Shown: positions 1-6,153 of the stretch, piece after piece
Layout: the number at the start of each line of letters is the position of its first letter
How positions within the stretch are numbered: the first letter of the stretch is position 1
NCBI GenBank assembly: GCA_902803675.1
Contig: CADCQZ010000420.1
Span: 1-11,733, forward strand
Origin: an uncultured Eubacteriales bacterium
Lineage (GTDB): Bacteria > Bacillota_A > Clostridia > Christensenellales > Aristaeellaceae
Direction: 5' to 3'
Length of the DNA stretch: 11,733 bases
Notes under the pieces: model-generated
The model's database searches: none
What the model was told of the DNA's origin: nothing
The model's input: only the letters and a program-made list of their open reading frames with translations
Program-made: the position numbers and the translations under genes

Positions 1-246
1 CAGAAAGTGCACGCACAGGACGCCGTCGGCCGCGGCGCAGACCGTCAGCCCCGCCAGCATGATGAGGTGCGCGGCGGTGCCGCTTTTAAGGCACCCCAGA
101 AGGGCCGCCAGCACTGCCATGGACGTGGCGGCGCATTTGATGAAGATGTGCTTCGGGCTGTTGTTATCCGGCGTGTCCTTCATGCGCTCGAAGAGCAGGT
201 AAAATACCGCCATCAGCACGAAGGCGGCGCACAGGACCGGGATCAT
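1..246 (-). CDS. YhhN-like membrane protein (putative lysoplasmalogenase family), N-terminal part
   Basis: The first 82 residues of a protein that continues past the left edge. The start is ATG at 246, preceded on the minus strand by AGGTGG (253-258) with a 6-nt spacer. The visible part is hydrophobic, with likely membrane segments at about residues 2-18, 38-50 and 58-75. The pattern FIKCAAT... followed by LIMLAGLTVCAAADGVLC resembles the start of YhhN/TMEM86 proteins, where a 'K-P-x-T' segment precedes an 'LAGL..S..GD.lL' helix; the Asp of AADG would match the conserved Asp of that helix. Family members are multi-pass membrane proteins, and some hydrolyse the vinyl-ether bond of lysoplasmalogens. 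It lies downstream of the Ldh_2 gene with an 81-nt gap and its own ribosome binding site. The family call rests on a short fragment, and another small polytopic membrane protein remains possible. Confidence 0.6.
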   Translation of the reverse strand, partial: MIPVLCAAFVLMAVFYLLFERMKDTPDNNSPKHIFIKCAATSMAVLAALLGCLKSGTAAHLIMLAGLTVCAAADGVLCVHFL

Positions 247-269
247 GTCACACCACCTCACCGATCGAT

Positions 270-312
270 ACCGCCCGTCCCCGTTTCGGGAGCGGGCGGT
301 CCTCTCTTTTTT
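270..312 (+). terminator. Strong GC hairpin with T-tract, oriented for the plus strand
   Basis: A 14-pair stem (270-283 with 287-300, a TTT loop, one mismatch and one wobble) is followed on the plus strand by a T-rich run ending in TTTTTT (307-312). It looks like an intrinsic terminator for plus-strand transcription. Both flanking genes are on the minus strand, where the hairpin is preceded by A residues and has no T-tract after it. It may stop antisense transcripts, or it may be only an intergenic stem-loop. Confidence 0.6.
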
Positions 313-327
313 GCCGGGGCCCGGGCT

Positions 328-1452
328 CTATTTGTAGCTGCTCTCCAGGCCTTTGACGTCCACCCGGCCCAGGTACTTTTCCACGTCCATGTCCAGATAA
401 CGCGCCATGTCCGCCATCTCGGCCACGGTGTTGATATTCACGTCGATGCCGTCCCTCATGCGCTCGGCGTAAGCGAAGACTTCCTTTTCGCCGTGGGTGT
501 AGATGCGGTCCTGCCCGTCCGCCTTGGGCGCGTCCCGCAGCTCCTGCAGGTAAGCGGAAAAATGCTTCCGGATGGCTTCCGGATCCCCGAATGCGTTGAG
601 ATCCACCGCCATGAAGCCGTGGCAGGTGCCGCTCTTTCCGCCCACGTTCACATGGCTGGAGGGCGTGCCCTGGGACAGGATGGAGCAGAAGATCTCGCAC
701 AGCATGCCGTAGCCGTAGCCCTTGTGGCTGCCCAGCTGCTCGGTGCTGCCGCCCAGGGGCATGATCCCGCCGCCGTTCTTGGCCACGATATTCGTCAGCA
801 CGTCCCTGGCGTCGGAGGAGGGGTGCCCGTCCCTGTTCAGGGCCCAGCCCTCGGGCAGGGGTTTCCCGTTTTTGTTGTACACCTCCAGCTTGCCCCGGGT
901 GACCACGCTGGTGGAAGCGTCGAACAGGAAGGGGTAGGGATCCGCCGGCACCATGACGGCGATGGGATTGGAACCGATCATGGCCATCCGGGCGAAGGTG
1001 GGCACCATGATGGCCTCGCTGTTGGTCATGGCCATGCCCATCAGGCCCTGATCGCAGGCCATCTTCGCGTAGTAGCCCGCGATGCCGAAATGGTTGGAAT
1101 TCCGGACGGACACGATGGCCATCCCGGCTTTCTTCGCTTTTTCGATGGCCAGGGTCATGGCTTTGTGGCCCGCCAGCTGGCCCATGCCGGCGTGGGCGTC
1201 GATCACCGCGGAGACCGGGGTCTCAAACACGATCTCGGGCTGGGCGTCCACCTTGATCATGCCCTTCTCGATGCCCTTGTGGTAGCGCACCAGGCGCTGC
1301 ACCCCGTGGCTGTCGATGCCGTACAGGTCCGACAGCAGCAGCACGTCGGTGATGATCCGCGCCTCGTCTTCCCTGAATCCAAACCGTTTGAAAGCGTCCA
1401 TGCAGAAGGTGTTCAGCTGGTCGTAACTGTACCGGATCGAATGAGCGCCCAT
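328..1452 (-). CDS. Ldh_2 (malate/L-lactate dehydrogenase) family NAD(P)-dependent oxidoreductase
   Basis: A 374-residue cytoplasmic enzyme of the type-2 malate/lactate dehydrogenase family (Ldh_2), which reduces 2-oxo acids or oxidises 2-hydroxy acids with NAD(P) and is unrelated to classical Rossmann-fold lactate dehydrogenases. Family marks seen: YGIDSHGVQRL with the probable catalytic His49; SVRNSNHFGIAGYY with His121; TNSEAIMVP followed by IGSNPIAV (substrate/cofactor region); and HKGYGYGMLCEIFCSILSQG near residue 260. The start at 1452 is chosen because AAAGGAGGAG lies 6 nt upstream; an upstream in-frame extension lacks a comparable site and would run through the promoter region. Length is normal for the family. 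It is transcribed divergently from the ggt-like operon. The substrate cannot be deduced: malate, lactate, ureidoglycolate, sulfolactate and cyclic imino acids are all used by relatives. It is clearly different from the DlgD-type paralogue at 4887-5918. Confidence 0.9.
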   Translation of the reverse strand: MGAHSIRYSYDQLNTFCMDAFKRFGFREDEARIITDVLLLSDLYGIDSHGVQRLVRYHKGIEKGMIKVDAQPEIVFETPVSAVIDAHAGMGQLAGHKAMTLAIEKAKKAGMAIVSVRNSNHFGIAGYYAKMACDQGLMGMAMTNSEAIMVPTFARMAMIGSNPIAVMVPADPYPFLFDASTSVVTRGKLEVYNKNGKPLPEGWALNRDGHPSSDARDVLTNIVAKNGGGIMPLGGSTEQLGSHKGYGYGMLCEIFCSILSQGTPSSHVNVGGKSGTCHGFMAVDLNAFGDPEAIRKHFSAYLQELRDAPKADGQDRIYTHGEKEVFAYAERMRDGIDVNINTVAEMADMARYLDMDVEKYLGRVDVKGLESSYK

Positions 1453-1474
1453 AGGTCTCCTCCTTTTCATCTCA

Positions 1475-1499
1475 GACGGCTCTCTGCCGAGAGGCCGTC
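1475..1499 (-). other. Stem-loop in the leader just upstream of the Ldh_2 ribosome binding site
   Basis: Complementary arms GACGGC and GCCGTC enclose a second TCTC/GAGA stem with one bulged G and a TGCC loop. On the minus strand the structure lies in the predicted 5' leader, about 10 nt before the AAAGGAGGAG site. It has no T-tract, so it is not a terminator. It could affect translation or mRNA stability; this is inference. Confidence 0.4.
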
Positions 1500-1551
1500 C
1501 CTGCGGGATATTGGATCTGCCGGTGATGATATGTATGGTGTGTTTGACGCC

Positions 1552-1579
1552 ATTATATACCAATATCGGCTGTTTTGAA
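1552..1579 (-). promoter_or_regulatory. Candidate sigma-70 promoter for the Ldh_2 gene
   Basis: On the minus strand a perfect TATAAT -10 box occupies 1557-1552. The best -35 is the poor TTCAAA (1579-1574, 16-nt spacer), so the promoter may be weak or activator-dependent. The predicted start near 1545 gives a leader of about 93 nt that contains the stem-loop at 1475-1499. Confidence 0.5.
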
Positions 1580-1617
1580 AGGGGTATTTGCCGATCATTT
1601 CCCATAAAAGGGATGGA

Positions 1618-1645
1618 TTGACAAAGGCCGCAAACCTGATACAAT
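1618..1645 (+). promoter_or_regulatory. Strong sigma-70-like promoter of the ggt-like operon
   Basis: A consensus TTGACA -35 (1618-1623), a 16-nt spacer and TACAAT -10 (1640-1645) predict a start near 1652 and a leader of about 37 nt. No second comparable promoter was seen before the next two genes, so it probably drives the three-gene operon ending at 4856. Confidence 0.75.
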
Positions 1646-1688
1646 CGATCTGAAGCAGTCTGAGACGACGACGCGAAGGAGAAAAACG

Positions 1689-3317
1689 ATGATAACGGGT
1701 TTCGATCCGCTCGCCCAGCGCTATCCTTCCCAGCGCTTTCCCATCTACGCCCGGGGCGGCATGGTGAACTGCTCCTGTCCCCAGGCCGCCGCCGCGGGGC
1801 TGGAGATCCTGCGCTCCGGCGGGAACGCCATGGACGCCGCGGTGGCCGCGGCCGCCGTGCTGACTGTCGCGGAGCCTACCGCCAACGGCATCGGCGGGGA
1901 CGCTTTCGCCCTGATCTGGAGCGGGAGGGATCACCGGCTGTACGGGCTCAACGCCAGCGGCCCCGCGCCCCGGGCCATCAGCATCCGCGATGTGCTGGAC
2001 AACGGCCGGGACGATCATGGCCGGATGCCCGCCTGGGGATGGGTCCCCGTCACGGTGCCCGGCATCCCCAAAGCGTGGGCCGCGATATCCGGGCGCTTCG
2101 GAAAACTGCTGTTGCCGAAGAGCCTTGAGCCCGCCGTGCGCTACGCCCGGGACGGGTATCCCTGCGCGCCCAATATCGCGTTCGCGTGGCGGCAGGCCTT
2201 CGCGCGGTACAAAAAGGAACTGTCCGGCCCCTGCTTCGACGCCTGGTTCGACACTTTCGCGCCTCACGGCCGCGCCCCGGAAGCCGGCGAGATGGTGATC
2301 CTCAGCGATCACGCCGATACCCTGGAGGCTATCGGCGGGACCCGGGCCGAAGCCTTCTACACCGGTGACCTGGCCCGCCGGATCGACGCGTGCAGCCGGA
2401 AGTACGGCGGGTATCTGAGGTATGAAGACCTGGCGGCCTTTGAGGCGCAGTGGGTGGAGCCGGTCTCGGTGGATTACCGGGGCTTTACGGTGTGCGAGAT
2501 CCCGCCCAACGGTCAGGGCGTGGCGGCCCTGGCCGCGCTGAACATCCTCAAGGAATTTTCCTTCACCGTCCGGGACTGCCCCGAGACGATGCACCGGCAG
2601 ATCGAGGCCATGAAGATGGCTTTCGCGGACGTACTGGACACCGTGACCGATCCGGAACATATGAAGATCGATCCCATGGCCCTTCTGGACCCCGCTTACG
2701 GGGCGCGGCGCGCGCGTGAGATGGGGGACACCGCCGGGAAGTGGACGCTGAGCCTGCCGCCCCGGGGCGGCACGGTATACCTGTGCTGCGCCGACGGGGA
2801 AGGCAATATGGTGTCCTATATCCAGTCCAATTACCGGGGCTTCGGTTCGGGCATCGTGGTGGAGGGCACCGGCATCGCCCTGCAGGACCGGGGCGCTTTC
2901 TTTTCCCTGGATCCGGAGGCGGCCAACTGCCTGGCCCCCGGCAAGCGCACCTATCACACGATCATGCCCGGCTTTCTTATGAAGGACGGCGGGCCCGTGG
3001 GCCCCTTCGGCGTCATGGGCGGGACCATGCAGCCCCAGGGCCACGTGCAGGTGGTCACCAACCTGATCGACTTTTCCATGGATCCCCAGCAGGCCCTGGA
3101 CGCGCCCCGCTGGCAGTGGATGAGGGACGGCACCGTCACGGTGGAGAGCCGGTTCGATCCCGAACTGGCCCGGGCGCTCAGGCGCATGGGGCACGATGTC
3201 CGCGTGGACCTGAACGCCCCGGCCTTCGGCCGCGGGCAGGTGATCCTCCGCCTGGACGGCGGCGTCCTGGCGGGCGGCACCGAATCCCGCGCGGATTCGA
3301 ACATCGCGTGCTGGTAG
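1689..3317 (+). CDS. ggt: Gamma-glutamyltransferase-family protein, YwrD-like
   Basis: A 542-residue member of the gamma-glutamyltransferase/glutathione hydrolase family (N-terminal nucleophile hydrolases). These proteins cleave themselves before a Thr that becomes the nucleophile, then hydrolyse or transfer gamma-glutamyl groups. The N-terminal region carries the family signature: CSCPQAAAAGLEILRSGGNA, DAAVAAAAVLTVAEPTANG and GIGGDAFALIW. The predicted nucleophile is Thr362 in GGTVYLCCADGEGN, giving subunits of about 361 and 181 residues. The following QSNYRGFGSG, GTGIALQDRG and GKRTYHTIMPGF match the YwrD-like branch rather than secreted Ggt, which has Thr-Thr-His at the nucleophile. No signal peptide is present, so it is probably cytoplasmic. 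The start ATG 1689 has AAGGAG at 1676-1681, 7 nt upstream. It is first in the operon. The natural substrate is unknown; other gamma-glutamyl or acyl amides are possible. Confidence 0.9.
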   Translation: MITGFDPLAQRYPSQRFPIYARGGMVNCSCPQAAAAGLEILRSGGNAMDAAVAAAAVLTVAEPTANGIGGDAFALIWSGRDHRLYGLNASGPAPRAISIRDVLDNGRDDHGRMPAWGWVPVTVPGIPKAWAAISGRFGKLLLPKSLEPAVRYARDGYPCAPNIAFAWRQAFARYKKELSGPCFDAWFDTFAPHGRAPEAGEMVILSDHADTLEAIGGTRAEAFYTGDLARRIDACSRKYGGYLRYEDLAAFEAQWVEPVSVDYRGFTVCEIPPNGQGVAALAALNILKEFSFTVRDCPETMHRQIEAMKMAFADVLDTVTDPEHMKIDPMALLDPAYGARRAREMGDTAGKWTLSLPPRGGTVYLCCADGEGNMVSYIQSNYRGFGSGIVVEGTGIALQDRGAFFSLDPEAANCLAPGKRTYHTIMPGFLMKDGGPVGPFGVMGGTMQPQGHVQVVTNLIDFSMDPQQALDAPRWQWMRDGTVTVESRFDPELARALRRMGHDVRVDLNAPAFGRGQVILRLDGGVLAGGTESRADSNIACW

Positions 3318-3345
3318 ACCGGCCTTAACAAGGAGGAGGATCGTC

Positions 3346-4290
3346 ATGACCAATGAGGAGCTCAGGAGCGTTTATTTCGGGGCCTATTCCTTCCGGGAGA
3401 CTTCGGACGGATATCTGCAGGCCTTCCAGTATTCGCCCGCCCAGATGGCGTATTTCAAGGCCGCGCAGGATTTCTGGTATGACCGGTGCATGGCGTCCAC
3501 CGCCAAAACGCTGGAGATGCGCACCTCGGCCCGGAAGGTGTCCTTCGAGTACCGGATCATCTGGGAAGGGTCGCAGGATTCCTTTGAGATGGCGGTGGAC
3601 GGCCTCATCGCGGATATCCGCTACGTGAAGGACCTGCCCAAAGAGGGGACCCTCGCGTTCAGCCTCCCCGAGGGGGAAAAGGACGTGGTCATCTATCTCC
3701 CGGCGGACGCCACCGTGCTTTTGAGGAACTGTGAGATCGACGGCGCTTATGCCCCGGCGCGCAAAAACGAAAAAGTGCTCTGGCTCGGGGACTCCATCAC
3801 CCAGGGCTACGGCCCCCTGCGCTCGGGCCAGACCTATGTGAGCGTGGCCAACCGTCTCCTGAACTACGATATCATCAATCAGGGGATCGGCGGCTACGTG
3901 TATGATAAAAACTCCCTGATGCCGATGGAAGGGTACCGGCCGGACAAGGTCATCGCGGCGCTGGGCACCAACCAGTTCGGCTGCGGGACGATGAGGGACG
4001 TGGAGGAGTTTTACGATACCCTCGCCGAAGTCTACGGGGACAGGATCCCGGTCCTGTGCGTCACGCCCCTCTGGCGGGGCGACCTGCCGGAGGCGATACC
4101 CGTCCTTGAGCGGTTCTGCGAGGGGATCAAAGCCGTCGCCGGCCGCCGCCCCAACGTGATGGTGGCGGACGGCTTCAAACTGGTGCCGCACCTGAAGGAG
4201 TATTTCCTGGACGCGCTCCATCCCAACGCTTTGGGCGCGGAAGTCTACGGCCGCGCTCTCACGGCGGAGATCCGGCGCCTGGGGTTCTGA
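3346..4290 (+). CDS. SGNH/GDSL-type hydrolase (esterase) with N-terminal beta domain
   Basis: A 314-residue protein with two parts. Residues 1 to about 140 contain alternating beta-strand-like stretches (VSFEYRIIW, FEMAVDGLIADIRY, DVVIYLPADATVLL), as in SGNH esterases with an N-terminal beta-sandwich domain. The hydrolase domain then shows block I GDSITQGYG with nucleophile Ser150, block II NQGIGGY, block III ALGTN with Asn209, and block V DALHPN with Asp289 and His292. Such enzymes usually remove acetyl or other acyl groups from carbohydrates or small molecules. Block III lacks the Asp of the textbook GxND motif, a variation known in related SGNH groups. No signal peptide is seen, so action inside the cell is likely. 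AGGAGGAGG (3331-3339) precedes the ATG. It lies 28 nt after the ggt-like gene, in the same operon. The substrate is unknown. Confidence 0.88.
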   Translation: MTNEELRSVYFGAYSFRETSDGYLQAFQYSPAQMAYFKAAQDFWYDRCMASTAKTLEMRTSARKVSFEYRIIWEGSQDSFEMAVDGLIADIRYVKDLPKEGTLAFSLPEGEKDVVIYLPADATVLLRNCEIDGAYAPARKNEKVLWLGDSITQGYGPLRSGQTYVSVANRLLNYDIINQGIGGYVYDKNSLMPMEGYRPDKVIAALGTNQFGCGTMRDVEEFYDTLAEVYGDRIPVLCVTPLWRGDLPEAIPVLERFCEGIKAVAGRRPNVMVADGFKLVPHLKEYFLDALHPNALGAEVYGRALTAEIRRLGF

Positions 4291-4301
4291 AAGGGGCGTT
4301 C

Positions 4302-4856
4302 ATGATGAAAAAGGTCATCCGGAGGATCCTGCCGGCGGTCACGGCGGCGCTCATGCTGTTTGTGTTTTCTTTTTCCGCCGGCCGCGCCGAGGACGGGGAA
4401 GACGGCATGATCTATGTGTCCTGCGATCTTGTCCTGCCGGAATACTGTGAATACATCGTGCCGGAGAACTGCCGGGCGATCCGGGCCGACGAATGGATGC
4501 AGGACTCCTATTACCGCGCGGCCATCACCCTGTTCACGATCCTGGATTTTTTCGGCCTGCCGGAGAACCATGAACTCTACGGGGACTACTTGCCCAGCCT
4601 GTATGATCCGAGCTATGTGGGGCGGGACGATATCCGGCTGTACATCCTCTGCCAGGACGCGCGCGCGGGCCGCTCCGCCGCCTTCATCGTGGACCTGATG
4701 AACGAGGACATCACCGGGATACTGTTCGACGCGGCGTTTGGCTTTTCGTTCCCGACGGTCCGTGAACTGGTGAGTTCCTACTGTGTCGACGGCTTTGAGG
4801 CAAACGAGCAGACCGACCTGGCGGAATGGTACAACATCATTCAAAAGCTGTACTGA
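4302..4856 (+). CDS. Small exported protein of unknown function
   Basis: A 184-residue protein that I do not recognise. It has a clear Sec signal peptide: MMKKVIRRI, a hydrophobic core to about residue 26, then SAGRA followed by an acidic start of the mature protein (EDGEDG), with likely cleavage after the Ala at about residue 29. There is no lipobox Cys. The mature part of about 155 residues is acidic and rich in Tyr and Asp, with five Cys (SCDL, YCEY, NCRA, LCQD, YCVD) and no obvious catalytic motif, membrane segment or repeat. The start is ATG 4302 or 4305; AAGGGG at 4291-4296 serves either, with a 5- or 8-nt spacer. It begins 11 nt after the SGNH gene stop, so it is probably co-transcribed. 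Its link to the two hydrolases is by position only. Confidence 0.75.
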   Translation: MMKKVIRRILPAVTAALMLFVFSFSAGRAEDGEDGMIYVSCDLVLPEYCEYIVPENCRAIRADEWMQDSYYRAAITLFTILDFFGLPENHELYGDYLPSLYDPSYVGRDDIRLYILCQDARAGRSAAFIVDLMNEDITGILFDAAFGFSFPTVRELVSSYCVDGFEANEQTDLAEWYNIIQKLY

Positions 4857-4864
4857 CCTTTTTT
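4829..4864 (+). terminator. Possible weak terminator at the end of the three-gene operon
   Basis: GTACA (4829-4833) can pair with TGTAC (4849-4853) across the last codons, and a TTTTTT run follows at 4859-4864, just after the stop. The stem is short with a 15-nt loop, so termination efficiency is doubtful. The T-run is the stronger part of the signal. No canonical terminator was seen for the converging dlgD gene. Confidence 0.25.
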
Positions 4865-4886
4865 GCCGGGAGCGGTCTTAAGAAGA

Positions 4887-5918
4887 TCACCGGGCGGCCC
4901 TTCCGGCTTGGGCCAGCTCTTCGATCACCGCCCAGGTCTTTTCCGTGACGGGCAGGCCGTCTTCCAGATTGCGCCGCCTTGTCTCCGCGAGGTTCTCGCC
5001 CGGCACGTGCAGGGGCGGGATGCCCTCCTCTTTTTTGAGGCCGTGCAGGAAGTCGATGCTCGCCTCCATGTGACGGAGCGCCTCATCCATGTCGCCCAGA
5101 GGGGAAACGTTCATCGCCATGTATACCTGGCTCATGCCGGCCTGCCCCTGATCCGGCGGGCCGATCATCAGCGATGTCCGCCCGAAGGAGAGCCCCGCGG
5201 CCATGAAGTCCAGCATGATGGACAGGGCGTTCCCCTTCCATTTGGCGATGGGCAGCATGAGGCCGGAGGCGCTGATGGCTCCGGGGTCGCGCGTCAGGTT
5301 CCCCTCCGTGTCATAGCCCAGGGGCTCGTCCAGCATCTGCCCCTGCTGCGCCATGATCTCCAGCTTGCCGTAGGCGTACTGGCTGACGGACATGTCCATC
5401 AGCAGCGGCTCCTTCGTGCCGCGGGGAACGGAAAAAGTCATGGGATTGTTGCCGATGGCGTTGGCCTTCGCGCCCCATGGCGTCAGGTTCTGGGAGGTAT
5501 TGGTGAAGCACAGGGCGAACATCCCCCTGCGGGCGATCCTGAGGGCGTAGCGGCCGGCCCGGAGCCAGTGGCTGTTGTTGCGCACGGCGCAGCAGGCGAT
5601 CCCGTGCTCTTCCGCCAGGTCCGATACGCGGTCCGCCATCTGCTCGGCGATCAGCGGGCCGACGCCGAAATGCGCGTCCCACACCTCCAGGCCGCCCAGG
5701 CCGGATATCCTTTCCGCCCTGAGCACTTTCGGGTCGCACACCCCGGTGCGCATGTCCTTGACGCAGCGGGGAAAGCGGTTCATACCGTGGCTGTGGACGC
5801 CGTCGGCGGAATTGTCGGCGAAGATGCGGGCAAGGCGCATCGCTTCCTCCGGCGGCAGATAGGGCCTGAGCCCCTCGGCCATCCGGGCTGCGGCTTCTTC
5901 ATAGGAAACGCGGATCAT
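4887..5918 (-). CDS. dlgD: 2,3-diketo-L-gulonate reductase-like dehydrogenase (DlgD/YiaK type, Ldh_2 family)
   Basis: A 343-residue cytoplasmic oxidoreductase whose motifs follow E. coli YiaK (DlgD, about 332 residues), which reduces 2,3-diketo-L-gulonate to 3-keto-L-gulonate with NADH in sugar-acid use. Shared pattern: GVHSHGMNRFPR with the presumed catalytic His44 at the same position as in YiaK; LGGLEVWDA; NNSHWLRAG; PWGAKANAIGNNP; MDMSVSQYAYGKLE; YDTEGNLTRDPG; and LPIAKWKGNALSIMLD. The start ATG 5918 has AGGAGG (5926-5931) 7 nt upstream; an upstream in-frame extension to 5987 would overlap the promoter. It appears monocistronic and divergent from glgA. None of the usual partner genes (yiaL to yiaS type, sugar kinase, TRAP transporter) is present, so the true substrate may be another 2-oxo acid. 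It converges on the ggt-like operon with a 30-nt gap. Confidence 0.85.
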   Translation of the reverse strand: MIRVSYEEAAARMAEGLRPYLPPEEAMRLARIFADNSADGVHSHGMNRFPRCVKDMRTGVCDPKVLRAERISGLGGLEVWDAHFGVGPLIAEQMADRVSDLAEEHGIACCAVRNNSHWLRAGRYALRIARRGMFALCFTNTSQNLTPWGAKANAIGNNPMTFSVPRGTKEPLLMDMSVSQYAYGKLEIMAQQGQMLDEPLGYDTEGNLTRDPGAISASGLMLPIAKWKGNALSIMLDFMAAGLSFGRTSLMIGPPDQGQAGMSQVYMAMNVSPLGDMDEALRHMEASIDFLHGLKKEEGIPPLHVPGENLAETRRRNLEDGLPVTEKTWAVIEELAQAGRAAR

Positions 5919-5996
5919 GGCGGCACCTCCTGCTGAAAAGTATCCGGTTCTGAGAAATGTGATCCCGTGAAAAGGGACTGCATGCAAGATATCGGA

Positions 5997-6025
5997 ACTA
6001 TACCATATCCGGGGAGCGCGCGCAA
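5997..6025 (-). promoter_or_regulatory. Candidate extended -10 promoter of dlgD
   Basis: On the minus strand TTGCGC (6025-6020), a 17-nt spacer and TATAGT (6002-5997) are preceded by TGG, an extended -10 element. The predicted start is near 5990, with a leader of about 72 nt. The leader begins at a TGCATGCA palindrome (5979-5986) and contains TCCC-N7-GGGA (5963-5977), either of which could be an operator. Confidence 0.6.
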
Positions 6026-6063
6026 TTCTTTTACCCTGTCAGGCCTTAAAAATGGAAAACCTA

Positions 6064-6092
6064 TTGAACTTTTGTCCCAAATACGGTATAAA
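6064..6092 (+). promoter_or_regulatory. Sigma-70-like promoter of glgA
   Basis: TTGAAC (6064-6069), a 17-nt spacer and TATAAA (6087-6092) predict a start near 6099 and a leader of about 55 nt. The leader holds two GTCAGA copies exactly 10 nt apart (6110-6115, 6120-6125) inside a possible CGGTC/GACCG hairpin (6108-6128). The promoter lies inside the upstream in-frame extension of glgA, which rules out the longer start. Confidence 0.7.
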
Positions 6093-6153
6093 AATGAGTG
6101 TGAGGACCGGTCAGAGTTTGTCAGACCGCGAACAAAGAGAAGGAGTGTCGGAT

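Noticed and set aside
7..1578. A 523-codon plus-strand open frame antisense to the first Ldh_2 gene
   Set aside because: Its product is rich in His, Gly, Val and Arg with no family pattern, it runs through the hairpin at 270-300, and the opposite strand has clear Ldh_2 motifs with a good ribosome binding site. It is a GC-bias shadow.
1453..1644. N-terminal extension of the first Ldh_2 protein (in-frame ATG at 1644)
   Set aside because: The extension would run over the TATAAT box and leader and has no homology to family N-termini; ATG 1452 has a strong ribosome binding site.
1467..3353. A 628-codon minus-strand open frame opposite the ggt-like gene
   Set aside because: Longer than the real gene but without recognisable domains; composition (His, Gly, Arg, Pro) is typical of reverse-strand shadows, and it crosses the divergent promoter region.
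4868..4892. Possible terminator for dlgD in the 30-nt convergent gap
   Set aside because: Only the small palindrome TCTTAAGA and imperfect arms are seen, with no T-tract on the minus strand; not reported as a feature.
4863..5936. A 357-codon plus-strand open frame opposite dlgD
   Set aside because: Shadow of the DlgD-type gene; no motifs and no ribosome binding site.
6052..6153. Longer start for glgA at 6052
   Set aside because: The predicted -35 and -10 boxes (6064-6092) lie inside it, and the ATG at 6154 has AGAAGGAG at the right distance.
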